From positions 1,426,001-1,490,000 of the forward strand of contig CP060260.1 of assembly GCA_023898805.1 (NCBI GenBank): a stretch of DNA of 64,000 nucleotides. Direction: 5' to 3'. This DNA is from Rhodospirillales bacterium (GTDB lineage: Bacteria; Pseudomonadota; Alphaproteobacteria; Micavibrionales; UBA1664). Shown piece after piece: positions 8,890 to 19,314 of this stretch. The notes beneath the pieces were generated by a model. That model was not told the DNA's origin, searched no databases, and was given only the letters and a program-made list of their open reading frames with translations. Each line of letters opens with the position of its first letter. Position 1 is the first letter of the stretch. The translations under genes were made by a program, and so were the position numbers.

Positions 8890-9765
8890 ATGAAGCGTCA
8901 TATTGATTCCACGGATGGGCCGCCCGCGCAAGCGTCGGGCTTGTATCTGGTTTCGACCCCGATCGGCAATCTGCGCGACATCACCTTGCGCGCGTGCGAC
9001 GTGCTGGCTGGCTGCACCGCGGTGGTGTGCGAGGATTCGCGCGTCACCGGCCGCCTGCTGCAATCGCTGGGCATTACGGCGAAACTGGTTGTTTACAACG
9101 ATCACAGCACGGAATCCGAGCGCGATGCCCTCCTGAAATGGATTGAGGAGGACGGTGCGTCCCTCGCATTGGTCTCCGACGCGGGTACGCCGCTGCTTTC
9201 CGACCCCGGTTATAAACTGGTGCATCTGGCGCTGGCGCGCGGGCTTTCCGTGGTGCCAGTGCCGGGGGCGAACGCGCTTTTGCCCGCCCTGCAGCTTGCG
9301 GGACTGCCTTGCGACCGGTTTTTGTTCGCCGGGTTTCTGCCGCATAAATCGGCCGCGCGGCGGACGGTTTTTGCCGAACTCGCATCCGTTCCGGCAACGC
9401 TGGTATTCTACGAATCGCCCCAGCGCCTGCACGATTGCGTGTGCGACGCGCACGCGGTTCTGGGCGACCGTCCCGCCGCGACCGCCCGCGAATTGACCAA
9501 GATGTACGAGGAATCGCGCCGCTTCACGCTGGCTGCCGGTGCGGCCGACGAATGCCTTTTGGGGACAATGAAGGGCGAAATCGTGTTGCTGGTCGGCCCG
9601 CCGGTCGAATCGCGCGCGGGGCTGGAGGATATCGACACGGCCCTGCGCCGCGCCATGGAAACGCTCTCGATTCGCGATGCGGCGGCGCATGTCGCGACCG
9701 CGACAGGCGCTCCGAAAAAACAGGTCTACGACCGTGCCCTCAGGTTGAAGAATGGGGACGATTGA
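8890..9765 (+). CDS. rsmI: 16S rRNA (cytidine 1402-2'-O)-methyltransferase
   Basis: SAM-dependent tetrapyrrole-methylase-fold enzyme of 291 residues that methylates the ribose of C1402 in the ribosomal P site. The N-terminal family signature LYLVSTPIGNLRDITLRA and VCEDSRVTGRLL follow closely, with the glycine-rich SDAGTPLLSDPG further in. An open frame extends upstream, but the ATG at 8890 gives the usual length and avoids overlap with lpoA. It leads the rsmI-yraN-dolP-sirB1 plus-strand run and overlaps yraN by 14 bases. Only 28 bases separate it from the divergent lpoA start. Confidence 0.95.
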   Translation: MKRHIDSTDGPPAQASGLYLVSTPIGNLRDITLRACDVLAGCTAVVCEDSRVTGRLLQSLGITAKLVVYNDHSTESERDALLKWIEEDGASLALVSDAGTPLLSDPGYKLVHLALARGLSVVPVPGANALLPALQLAGLPCDRFLFAGFLPHKSAARRTVFAELASVPATLVFYESPQRLHDCVCDAHAVLGDRPAATARELTKMYEESRRFTLAAGAADECLLGTMKGEIVLLVGPPVESRAGLEDIDTALRRAMETLSIRDAAAHVATATGAPKKQVYDRALRLKNGDD

Positions 9766-10102
9766 AACCCATCGCGCGGGCCTGTTCGCAGAAACGCTTG
9801 CGGCGCTGGCCTTGCGCCTGTGCGGTTGGCGCATTCTGGCGCGCCGTTTCAGGACCCCGGTGGGTGAAATCGATATTATCGCCCGGCGCCGGGGTGTGAT
9901 CGCCTTTGTCGAGGTCAAGCGCCGCCCCGAGCTGGCCGACGCGCTGGCGGCGGTCACGCCCGCCAACGCCGCGCGGGTGCGTCGCGCCGCGGCGTGGTGG
10001 CTGAACGCCCATGCCGTGCTTGCGGATAATTGTGCGTGCCGCTTTGACGTGATGGCGATCGCGCCTTACGCTCTGATTCGGCATATTCCCAACGCGTTCT
10101 GA
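9752..10102 (+). CDS. yraN: UPF0102 (YraN) endonuclease-like protein
   Basis: 116-residue protein of the YraN family with a restriction-endonuclease-like core. The conserved signature is GEIDIIARR followed by VIAFVEVKRR, matching the D...(E/Q)xK nuclease motif. It overlaps rsmI by 14 bases and lies 13 bases before the BON lipoprotein gene, the same order as in enterobacteria. The cellular role of the family is not settled; nuclease activity is expected from the fold only. Confidence 0.9.
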   Translation: MGTIETHRAGLFAETLAALALRLCGWRILARRFRTPVGEIDIIARRRGVIAFVEVKRRPELADALAAVTPANAARVRRAAAWWLNAHAVLADNCACRFDVMAIAPYALIRHIPNAF

Positions 10103-10115
10103 TAAAGGGTGCTGC

Positions 10116-10994
10116 ATGTATCGTGCATGGTTTTCTCCGTTTCTGGTCTTTTTTGCCCTGGTGGCCTTGTCCGGCTGTACGCCGCTTTCGGCGGGTGTCG
10201 CCGTTGGGTCCGCCGCAGGCGTGTCCGCCGCGCACGAGGGCGGGATTAAGGCTTCTCTCGATGATACGCGCATCTCCGCGACCATTCACAACCTGTGGTT
10301 TCAGTACAATTTCAACATGTTCACCAAAGTCGGGCTGACTGTCGATCAGGGCCGCGTGCTGCTGACCGGCGTGGTCCAGAAACCGGAATACAGGGTCGAT
10401 GCGGTCCGCCTGGCATGGCAGGCCCCGGGGGTACGTCAGGTCATCAACGAAATCAAGGTGGCGAACTCCGACGGCATATCCGGTTGGGCGCGTGACGCCT
10501 GGATCACCAGCCGCCTGCGTACCACGGTCCTGTTCGACAAGAATGTTCAGGGCATCAATTATTCTTTCGATACGGTGCAAGGTGTGGTCTACATCATGGG
10601 GGTCGCACAAAATCAGGCGGAACTGGATCGGGTTCTGGGCTATGCGCGCTCTCTCCCCTATGTCAGGCAAGTGGTGTCTTACGTCAAACTGGCGGGCCAG
10701 CCCATGAATCAGGTCATCGCCAATGGCGGTCCCAACGCGGTCGGTATGTTGCCCGCCCAATCCGCCCCCATTCAATCGGCTCCCGTCACTGCTGCGCCGC
10801 TTGCCGCCGCGCCCGTCGCCAATGGCGGTATGGTGTACTCTACGAACACGACCAGCTATGGCACGGCTGGTCCCGTGCCGCTTGACAGCGCTTATCCGAA
10901 TGCCAACGTCCCGATGACCAGTGTACCCAACCCGCCGCGCGCGGGGGTGGCTGCGCCGGGACGTCCGGCGCCGATCGTGGATAGCGGGTTCTAG
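10116..10994 (+). CDS. DolP-like lipoprotein with two BON domains
   Basis: Lipoprotein of 292 residues; the signal ends in VALSGC, making Cys at about 21 the lipidation site. Two BON domains follow, at about 48-115 and 120-195, each with the (V)xLxGxV core (VLLTGVV; VVYIMGV). Their spacing matches E. coli DolP (YraP), which binds anionic phospholipid near the outer-membrane assembly machinery. Residues 200-292 are a low-complexity Pro/Ala/Ser tail absent from DolP. An AAGGGTG ribosome site precedes the ATG. Position after yraN reproduces the lpoA/rsmI-yraN-dolP neighbourhood (diaA missing). Confidence 0.85.
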   Translation: MYRAWFSPFLVFFALVALSGCTPLSAGVAVGSAAGVSAAHEGGIKASLDDTRISATIHNLWFQYNFNMFTKVGLTVDQGRVLLTGVVQKPEYRVDAVRLAWQAPGVRQVINEIKVANSDGISGWARDAWITSRLRTTVLFDKNVQGINYSFDTVQGVVYIMGVAQNQAELDRVLGYARSLPYVRQVVSYVKLAGQPMNQVIANGGPNAVGMLPAQSAPIQSAPVTAAPLAAAPVANGGMVYSTNTTSYGTAGPVPLDSAYPNANVPMTSVPNPPRAGVAAPGRPAPIVDSGF

Positions 10995-10997
10995 GCC

Positions 10998-11855
10998 ATG
11001 AAGCGGGGGTTCAATACCGCCGAAGAAGCCATTGAATATCTGGATTTTGTGGGCACGCAGGATGATTCCGCGATAGACCTTTTTGAAGCCGCCCTAGCCT
11101 TATCCTCGCACAACCACCCCGGTTTAAGTGTCGATAAATACCGCAATCATCGCAAACGTTTGGCGGACGATACGCAAGCATTGCATCAGGAATTTCTGGT
11201 CCGTCACGACGACGATATCGACGCCCGTATCTGGGCGTTGGGTGAATGCATGACCCGTCGCCATGGGTATATCGGCGACGATTATCGCTATAACGATTTG
11301 CAAAACGCCGATTTGATTCGCGTTGTCGATCGGCGTCTTGGGTTGCCGGTCGCGCTCTCTTTGTTGTGCATTACCGTCGGCGACGATCTGGGATGGGCGA
11401 TTGAGGGGCTGAGCTTTCCTGCGCACTATGTCATAAGACTGGAAAAAGATGGTCGCCGCGCGATTCTTGACCCGTTTCAGGGCTGCATCGTCTTGGGCGC
11501 GCATGAACTGCGTGAGATTCTTAAAAGCGCGCTGGGGCCGCAGGCCGAGCTTTCCGCAAGTTATTACGAACCGGCCTCGCGCCGCGACACCTTGATCCGG
11601 CTTGAGAACAACATCAAATTGCGCCAGATAGAGGCCGAGGATTACCAGTCCGCGCTGGCCACGGTCGAACTGATGAAGCGAATCGCACCCGATGAATACC
11701 GCCTCGATCTTGACGCGGGCGTGCTGCTTTCGCGTCTTGAGCGTCCGGCCGGGGCCATCGCCGCGCTTGAACGCTATATCGACCGGGTGCCAAACCCTGC
11801 CGACCGGCGCGACGCGGCCCTGCTGCTTCAGCAACTGCGCGGCATCGTTCATTGA
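10998..11855 (+). CDS. SirB1/transglutaminase-like TPR protein
   Basis: 285-residue SirB1-family protein. The central transglutaminase-like domain (about 90-200) contains RRLGLPVALSLL and GLSFPAHYVIR, followed by the ILDPFQG motif; these are the conserved SirB1 segments. Helical TPR-like repeats form the C-terminal part (about 205-280). No signal peptide, so cytoplasmic. It starts three bases after the BON lipoprotein stop and is the last gene of that run. The enzymatic activity of the family is unproven, and the classical transglutaminase cysteine is not obvious. Confidence 0.8.
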   Translation: MKRGFNTAEEAIEYLDFVGTQDDSAIDLFEAALALSSHNHPGLSVDKYRNHRKRLADDTQALHQEFLVRHDDDIDARIWALGECMTRRHGYIGDDYRYNDLQNADLIRVVDRRLGLPVALSLLCITVGDDLGWAIEGLSFPAHYVIRLEKDGRRAILDPFQGCIVLGAHELREILKSALGPQAELSASYYEPASRRDTLIRLENNIKLRQIEAEDYQSALATVELMKRIAPDEYRLDLDAGVLLSRLERPAGAIAALERYIDRVPNPADRRDAALLLQQLRGIVH

Positions 11856-12003
11856 CCCGCGAATCCGGCCATAATCCAGACATAATCCATCCCCAATATT
11901 CATCCGTATAAATGATGAAACCCCCTTGATTGCCGGTGGTCACTGGTTCATCTTGGTGCCGAACCGAACAACAACCGTCTTGAACTTATTGGAGATTGCG
12001 CCG

Positions 12004-12558
12004 ATGCGTACCCCGACCCGTTACAAACTGCTTACCCTGCTGGCCTTATCCACGCTGGCGCTGGCTGCGTGCGCAAAAGGCAAACAGGAACAGCCTTATG
12101 CCGACTCGGTCGTGGAAGGACAAGGCCAGGTGCAGGGCCAGGGCGAAGGCATGCTTGGCGATCAAGGCGCGGGCATGGCCGGCGTTCAGGGCAACACCCT
12201 TCCGGGGTCCCAGGAGGACCTGACGGTCAATGTCGGCGACCGCGTTTATTTCGGCTACGACCGTTACGACCTGACGCCCGAGGCGCTGCAACAGCTTCAA
12301 CTCCAGTCCCAGTGGCTTAACCAGTATCCGAACGTAACCGTCATGATCGAAGGCAATACCGACGAACGCGGTACGCGTGAATACAACCTTGCCCTTGGCG
12401 ACCGCCGCGCCAACGCGGTGCGTGACTACCTCGTGTCGCTGGGTGTCAGCCCCTCGCGCATCAAGACGATCTCCTACGGCAAGGAGCGCCCGGAAGTGAC
12501 CGGTTCCGATCCCCAGTCCTGGGCTCAGAACCGCCGCGCTGTGACCCGCGTCGAGTGA
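12004..12558 (+). CDS. pal: Peptidoglycan-associated lipoprotein Pal
   Basis: Outer-membrane lipoprotein of 184 residues linking the membrane to peptidoglycan in the Tol-Pal system. The signal peptide ends in LALAAC (lipidated Cys 23). A Gln/Gly-rich linker (about 30-65) precedes the OmpA-like domain, with NTDERGTREYNLALGDRRA as the diaminopimelate-binding motif. ATG 12004 is chosen over an upstream in-frame ATG because it starts the signal peptide and has GGAG ten bases upstream. It is followed eight bases later by cpoB. tolQRAB are not in the preceding sequence, where sirB1-like ends, so the tol genes are elsewhere. Confidence 0.95.
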   Translation: MRTPTRYKLLTLLALSTLALAACAKGKQEQPYADSVVEGQGQVQGQGEGMLGDQGAGMAGVQGNTLPGSQEDLTVNVGDRVYFGYDRYDLTPEALQQLQLQSQWLNQYPNVTVMIEGNTDERGTREYNLALGDRRANAVRDYLVSLGVSPSRIKTISYGKERPEVTGSDPQSWAQNRRAVTRVE

Positions 12559-12565
12559 TTGGCTG

Positions 12566-13621
12566 ATGCGCGTATTCGCTTCCCTTATTCTGTGTGCAAC
12601 CCTGCCCTTCGCGGCAGGGTTTGCTCTCTCAAGCCCGGCCAGCGCGCAGGGTATGCAATATGACGGTCCCGGCGCCATGTCTGGCGGAAGCGCCATGCCC
12701 AATCCCTTGCCGGTTCAGGCCGCACCATTGCAACCCATGGCATCGCAGGTTGCGCCGCAGGTAACCGCGCAAGGCGCAACGCCGGCCCTGATGTCAGGCG
12801 CGGCAATGGACATGACGCGCATGGATGCGCTCGAACAACAGGTGCGCGACCTGACCAACCAGATCGAACAGCGCGACTTCCAATTCCGTCAGTTGCGCGC
12901 AGAATACGATAAATACGTCGCGGCGACTGACCAACGTTTGCAGGCGCTGGAACGCGCGGCTGTCTCCGCCGGCAATCCTCCCGCCGCTCCTGCCTCTGGC
13001 GCTGCATCGGATCTGCCGCCGCAACCCGCGCCGACCGCGCCGCAAGCGACGCCCCAATCTGCTCCCCAGCCGGGTACGTCCGGTTCGCTGGTCGATCCGA
13101 ACGGGGCCTACCGGCCCGCGTCCACGCCGCAACTCGGCCAGATCCGCGAACAACAGGCGGGCGGCAACGGTGGCGCGACCACTTCCGGCACACCACAGGG
13201 CACGCCCGCTTCACCGGCTAAGGCCTACGATCAGGCCTTTTCCTACCTTCAGCAAAGCGATTATCAGGACGCGCAACGTGCGTTTTCCGATTTCCTGAAA
13301 ACCTATCCGACCCATCCGCTGGCCGCGAACGCGCAATACTGGCTGGGTGAATCCTATTTCGCGCAGACCCAGTATTCGCAGGCCGCGAAAACCTTTGCCA
13401 AAGCGTTTCAAGAACATCCGCAAGGGCAAAAGGCGCCCGATGCCCTGCTTAAACTGTCGATCACACTGGATAAGATGAACAAGCGCAGCGATGCCTGCCT
13501 GACCTTGGGCGAACTTTCCAAACGCTTTCCCGGCGGCCCGGCCTCGGTTCTGCGCCGCGGGCAGGAGGAAAGCACCCGCATGAACTGCACGGCCGCCCCC
13601 GCCGCCGCCCCTGCGGGTTGA
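12566..13621 (+). CDS. cpoB: Tol-Pal system / division coordinator CpoB (YbgF)
   Basis: Periplasmic protein of 351 residues that couples Tol-Pal constriction to septal peptidoglycan synthesis. A signal peptide (1-28, ending in SPASAQG) is followed by a predicted coiled coil (about 85-130, LEQQVRDLTNQIEQRDFQFR), which trimerises the family, a Pro/Gln/Ala-rich linker (about 135-215), and three TPR-like repeats from AKAYDQAFSYLQ onward. Position directly behind pal is universal. The linker is longer than in E. coli CpoB (about 263 residues). Confidence 0.93.
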   Translation: MRVFASLILCATLPFAAGFALSSPASAQGMQYDGPGAMSGGSAMPNPLPVQAAPLQPMASQVAPQVTAQGATPALMSGAAMDMTRMDALEQQVRDLTNQIEQRDFQFRQLRAEYDKYVAATDQRLQALERAAVSAGNPPAAPASGAASDLPPQPAPTAPQATPQSAPQPGTSGSLVDPNGAYRPASTPQLGQIREQQAGGNGGATTSGTPQGTPASPAKAYDQAFSYLQQSDYQDAQRAFSDFLKTYPTHPLAANAQYWLGESYFAQTQYSQAAKTFAKAFQEHPQGQKAPDALLKLSITLDKMNKRSDACLTLGELSKRFPGGPASVLRRGQEESTRMNCTAAPAAAPAG

Positions 13622-13624
13622 GGC

Positions 13625-14659
13625 TTGCGCCCTGGCGGCCGCCTGTCGTTTACTAGGCTTGTGAAGCTCGATATTCCATCCGATATTGCCGCAGCGCCAT
13701 TGGCGGTTGCGCTCTCCGGCGGGGCCGATTCCCTGGCGCTGGCGCATATGCTTGCGCGCACGCACGGCAATCTGCACCTGCTGACCGTCGATCACGCCCT
13801 GCGCCCCGAAAGCGGGGACGAGGCGCGGCAGGTCGCTGACCTTGTCGCAAACTGGGTCGCGAACTGGCCGGGCGTCGCCCATGCGACCCTGCGCTGGGAG
13901 GGGGCGAAACCATCTACGCGGCGCATGGAATCCGCGCGCGCGGCGCGCTATGCGCTGATGGCGGAATATGCGCGCGCCCACGGCATCCGCACGCTGGCGC
14001 TGGCGCATCACCGCGACGACCAGACGGAAACCTTCTTGCTGCGCCTCGCGCGCGGCAGCGGCATCGACGGTCTGGCCGCGATGCGCGAACGCACACAGCG
14101 CGATGAAATGACGCTTTGGCGCCCGTTGCTGGCCAGCCATACCCATGCCGATCTGGTGGCCTATTGCCGCGAACACGGCCTTGCATGGATCGAGGACCCG
14201 ACCAATGCGAACGACAAATACGCCCGCAACCGTCTGCGCATGGCGCTACGGGGCGAGGGGTTGAACGATACGCGCCTTGACGCCACCCTGCGTCGTATCG
14301 AACGCGCCGCCGATACACTGCGCCTGCTTTCCGACCGGCTGGCCACGCGCGCGAGCGTGGCGCACGATGACGCGGCATGGGTCTTCGACCTGAACGCGCT
14401 GCGGACGGAACCGTTTGAACTCGCGCTGCGCGTGCTGCGCCGCGCGGTTGATGAACAGGCGGGCGCGGCAGGTTATGGTGCGCGCCTCGACCGGCTGGAG
14501 GATCTGGCGCGCGAATTGCTCGAATCGCCTGCCGCCACCGCGCGCACGTTGGGCGGATGCGTGCTGCGCGTCGATCCGCATGCGGGTACGCTTTCCGTGG
14601 CCGCTGAAATACCGGCACAGGCCGCGAAAACCTTGCCTTTGGCGGCAAACGGTTTATGA
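13625..14659 (+). CDS. tilS: tRNA(Ile)-lysidine synthase
   Basis: ATP-dependent enzyme that converts C34 of tRNA-Ile(CAU) to lysidine, essential for AUA decoding. The PP-loop SGGADS is at about 31-36, followed by VDHALRPES and the LALAHHRDDQTET motif, all diagnostic. The start is uncertain: TTG at 13625 (344 residues) or GTG at 13661 (332 residues); neither has a strong ribosome site. It lies between cpoB and ftsH, the usual alphaproteobacterial order. The C-terminal part (about 220-344) is divergent, as is common for short alphaproteobacterial TilS. Confidence 0.92.
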   Translation: MRPGGRLSFTRLVKLDIPSDIAAAPLAVALSGGADSLALAHMLARTHGNLHLLTVDHALRPESGDEARQVADLVANWVANWPGVAHATLRWEGAKPSTRRMESARAARYALMAEYARAHGIRTLALAHHRDDQTETFLLRLARGSGIDGLAAMRERTQRDEMTLWRPLLASHTHADLVAYCREHGLAWIEDPTNANDKYARNRLRMALRGEGLNDTRLDATLRRIERAADTLRLLSDRLATRASVAHDDAAWVFDLNALRTEPFELALRVLRRAVDEQAGAAGYGARLDRLEDLARELLESPAATARTLGGCVLRVDPHAGTLSVAAEIPAQAAKTLPLAANGL

Positions 14660-14698
14660 TCAGCATATACCCACCCAAACCCTGAAGGGGTCGTTCCC

Positions 14699-16636
<1,938 letters not shown>

Positions 16637-16689
16637 AACGTGTGATCGCGCCTTATTCGGAAAACGGCTAGGACGTTTCTTTTTTGATC

Positions 16690-16795
16690 GACGCGATTTT
16701 CGCGCGTCATGTCCCGGCTTGTTCGGGGCATCCATTGTGCCGGATGACCGATATCCGTCATTCTTTGCCATGGATTACCCGCATACGCGGGTAAT
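16690..16795. repeat. Cluster of REP-like palindromes between ftsH and the ligase gene
   Basis: Four short inverted repeats are packed together: GACGCG/CGCGTC (16690-16708), ATGTCCCG/CGGGGCAT (16709-16731), an imperfect ATGAC-GATATC-GTCAT palindrome (16744-16761), and ATTACCCGC/GCGGGTAAT with a 4-base loop (16774-16795). The second and fourth resemble dispersed extragenic palindromes of alphaproteobacteria and other proteobacteria (CCCGG...CCGGGCATCC and ATTCCCGC...GCGGGAATGAC types). The last is followed by a T run at 16801-16805, so it may also act as the ftsH terminator. The remaining bases of this 228-base gap show no gene. Confidence 0.6.
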
Positions 16796-16864
16796 GACGG
16801 TTTTTGTAATGATACCGATTCTCATTCATTCGTTATCGCATGATGACAAAACGGTATGAGGCTT

Positions 16865-18121
16865 CTACCTGACGGCAGAATGCTCCAGCGCAAGGCGCCG
16901 CATGCCGGCATAGGCGGCCACGCCGGCAAAGCACAGCGTGGATACAAACCATGTCTGCCAGATGCCCCAGATCGACAGCGTGTATAAAAACGCGACCGCC
17001 CAGATGAACGTGCCAAAGCGCGCGCCCGTGGTATCGCGCCATGCGCACAGCCGCCGCGCGAACAGCGCAAACAGGAACACCAGCATCGCCGCGCCTGCCG
17101 CCCCCGTTTCGAACCAGATTTGCAGCGGCCCGTTATGCGGATGCAGGTGATGGATATATCTGGCATAAGGCCGTGTCGCGGCAAGGTATGACAATTCCCC
17201 GCGATTGGGCATCGCCCGCGCGGAATCAAGGCCCCACCCCAAAAACGTCTTTTCGCGCGTCCGGCGCGCCGCCTGATCCCAGATTTCGATGCGCGATTTA
17301 ATCGAATCGTTCAAAACGCTTGAATTCCGCCACTCGACGCGCGCATCGATTTCAAGCGCGATCATCGGCATCGTCGCCACAATCAGGCCGGATACCGCAA
17401 GCGTCAGTAACGCGCCGGTTCGCGCCGGAAACAACAGCAAAGCCGGGGTTAGTGCGATCACGGCCAAAAGCACAACCTGTGCGGAGGCGCTATGCGTAAA
17501 AATCGTGATTCCGATGACGCAGGCGGCGGCCAGTACGAAAATAACGCGTTTGCGCCAGCCCGCGCGCAGAAAAAAGAAAGCGAACGCCAGATAAAGCCAC
17601 AGCGCGCTTAATACCACGGCTTTGTTCTGCTTGCTGTCTATGGGGTCGTGGTCGCTGCCGCCGCGCAAAAGATCGTAAAATTTGAACCCATCCGCCACTT
17701 CGCTCAAATACATCGCAAGGCCAAGTCCAAGACCGATCATCAAAAATACGCCGATGCGTTTAAAATCCGCCGTCCCCATCCGCCCGATGACCGGCACCAA
17801 TAACGCGCTTGCGCCGAAATTGAGTATAAGCTGGATGGTCTTGGGCAGGACGTGTTCGGGATTGATGCTCCAGACGATGCTGGCGATTCCGAATGCGAGA
17901 AACGCGCCGAACAGCGTTGCCAGTCCCCGGTCGATGTCTGGCCGTGCGCGGCGTTGCCAGGAATCGATTGAAACCGCGACCAGCGCGCAACCGATGAACA
18001 AAGGCGCCATCACGCCGGGTATGCCGCAGCTCAAAAGCGGCCCCAGCATCAAAAGTGGCGCAAGCGCCCAGACCGCGGCGGCGGACCTGCCGTTGTCCAC
18101 CGATATGTCGGACAGGCTCAT
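16865..18121 (-). CDS. O-antigen ligase/polymerase family membrane protein (Wzy_C)
   Basis: Polytopic membrane protein of 418 residues with about 10-12 hydrophobic helices. A large periplasmic loop (about 255-335) carries SIKSRIEIWDQA and LHPHNGPLQIW (HPHN at 327-330), the pattern of WaaL/Wzy-C proteins that join O-polysaccharide to lipid A core or polymerise repeat units. It overlaps the upstream aminotransferase gene in an ATGA and is the last gene of the seven-gene minus-strand polysaccharide operon starting at 24063. Ligase and polymerase cannot be told apart by motif; ligase is favoured because another polymerase-like protein is encoded at 26659-28281. Confidence 0.8.
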   Translation of the reverse strand: MSLSDISVDNGRSAAAVWALAPLLMLGPLLSCGIPGVMAPLFIGCALVAVSIDSWQRRARPDIDRGLATLFGAFLAFGIASIVWSINPEHVLPKTIQLILNFGASALLVPVIGRMGTADFKRIGVFLMIGLGLGLAMYLSEVADGFKFYDLLRGGSDHDPIDSKQNKAVVLSALWLYLAFAFFFLRAGWRKRVIFVLAAACVIGITIFTHSASAQVVLLAVIALTPALLLFPARTGALLTLAVSGLIVATMPMIALEIDARVEWRNSSVLNDSIKSRIEIWDQAARRTREKTFLGWGLDSARAMPNRGELSYLAATRPYARYIHHLHPHNGPLQIWFETGAAGAAMLVFLFALFARRLCAWRDTTGARFGTFIWAVAFLYTLSIWGIWQTWFVSTLCFAGVAAYAGMRRLALEHSAVR

Positions 18122-19278
18122 GCGCGGCCGTAGAAGGCGCGGATCGCGGCGATGACATGCCGCACGTCATCGTCGCTCAACGTCATGTTCATCGGCAGCA
18201 TCATGCAGCGCGCGAAGAAATGATCGACCTTGGGCAATGACGGGGTCTGTGGGTACAGATCCTTGAACTGGTGCACCGGCGTGCCCGCCCATTGAATGAT
18301 CGTGCCGATGCCTTTGTCTTTAAGAAATTCACGCAAGGCGTCGCGGTTTTCGGCGGCCAGCTCGTAATTCTGGAACACATCGTAATGGTCTGGCTGGCTG
18401 TCCGGCCCGGCGGGCAGGCGCAGCTCGGCGACGTCCGAAAGCCCTTGCGTGTACATCGCCGCGATGGCGCGCCGGCGCGCCATGATTTCGGGATAGGATT
18501 TGAAATTGTAATGCAGGAACGCGGCCTGAAGATTGTCCAGCCGCGAATTCGTACCCCACAACACCACCTTGCCGGTTTCGTCGCGCCCATGGTCGCGCAA
18601 TGCGCGCAACGCGGCACCCAGCGTATCGTCGTTGGTGATCACCGCGCCGCCGTCGCCGAAACAGCCCAGAATCTTGGCGGGGTAAAAGCTGAACGTCCCG
18701 AAACGGCCGAACGTGCCGGCGGCCCGACCCTTATAGGTCGATCCCAGCGCCTGTGCCGCATCCTCCGCCACCATCAGCCCGTGTTTTTCGGCCAGGGCCA
18801 TGATCGGGTCCATCGCGCAGGTCCGTCCGTTGACATGGGTCGGCAGGATCACGCGGGTCCGCTCGGTGATCAGGCGCTCGACCGATGCCGGGTCCATCAG
18901 GTTGTCCGGCCCGATATCGCACGGCACGGCGCGTGCGCCCAGCATCTGCGCCGCCGACGCGGTCGCGATATAGGTGTGCGAGGATACGATGACCTCGTCC
19001 CCCGGCTTCAGGCCGATGGCCATCAGCCCGATCATGATCGCGTTGGTGCCGTCCGCCGTGCCGATGACGTGCTTGACCTTCAGGAACTTGGCGATCGCGG
19101 CCTCGAACTCGCTCAGGTCCTTTTGCAGGATATACGCGCCGCGCCCGCACACGTCGCGGAAGATGCGCACGTAATCTTCCTCGTGATCCTTGAACAGGGC
19201 GGGATAGTTGAAAAACGGAATCTTGCGGTTATACGCATCAAGGCTTTCGTGAACCTTGGGGGCGGCGGCGTGCGACAT
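18118..19278 (-). CDS. DegT/DnrJ/EryC1/StrS sugar aminotransferase
   Basis: PLP aminotransferase of 386 residues acting on a nucleotide-linked keto sugar. EDAAQALGSTYKGR and SFYPAKILGCFGDGG (internal-aldimine Lys at about 202) are the family signatures. It is only distantly similar to the WbpE homologue in this window and carries an N-terminal extension of about 20 residues. It sits between the split transketolase and the ligase gene (four-base overlap with the latter, 36-base gap from the former). No 4,6-dehydratase is nearby to supply a 4-keto sugar, so the substrate may be a keto product of the transketolase pair. That link is inference. Confidence 0.82.
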   Translation of the reverse strand: MSHAAAPKVHESLDAYNRKIPFFNYPALFKDHEEDYVRIFRDVCGRGAYILQKDLSEFEAAIAKFLKVKHVIGTADGTNAIMIGLMAIGLKPGDEVIVSSHTYIATASAAQMLGARAVPCDIGPDNLMDPASVERLITERTRVILPTHVNGRTCAMDPIMALAEKHGLMVAEDAAQALGSTYKGRAAGTFGRFGTFSFYPAKILGCFGDGGAVITNDDTLGAALRALRDHGRDETGKVVLWGTNSRLDNLQAAFLHYNFKSYPEIMARRRAIAAMYTQGLSDVAELRLPAGPDSQPDHYDVFQNYELAAENRDALREFLKDKGIGTIIQWAGTPVHQFKDLYPQTPSLPKVDHFFARCMMLPMNMTLSDDDVRHVIAAIRAFYGRA

Positions 19279-19314
19279 GGGAAACCCTTTTAGGAGTTCG
19301 GTTGAACCTTATGT

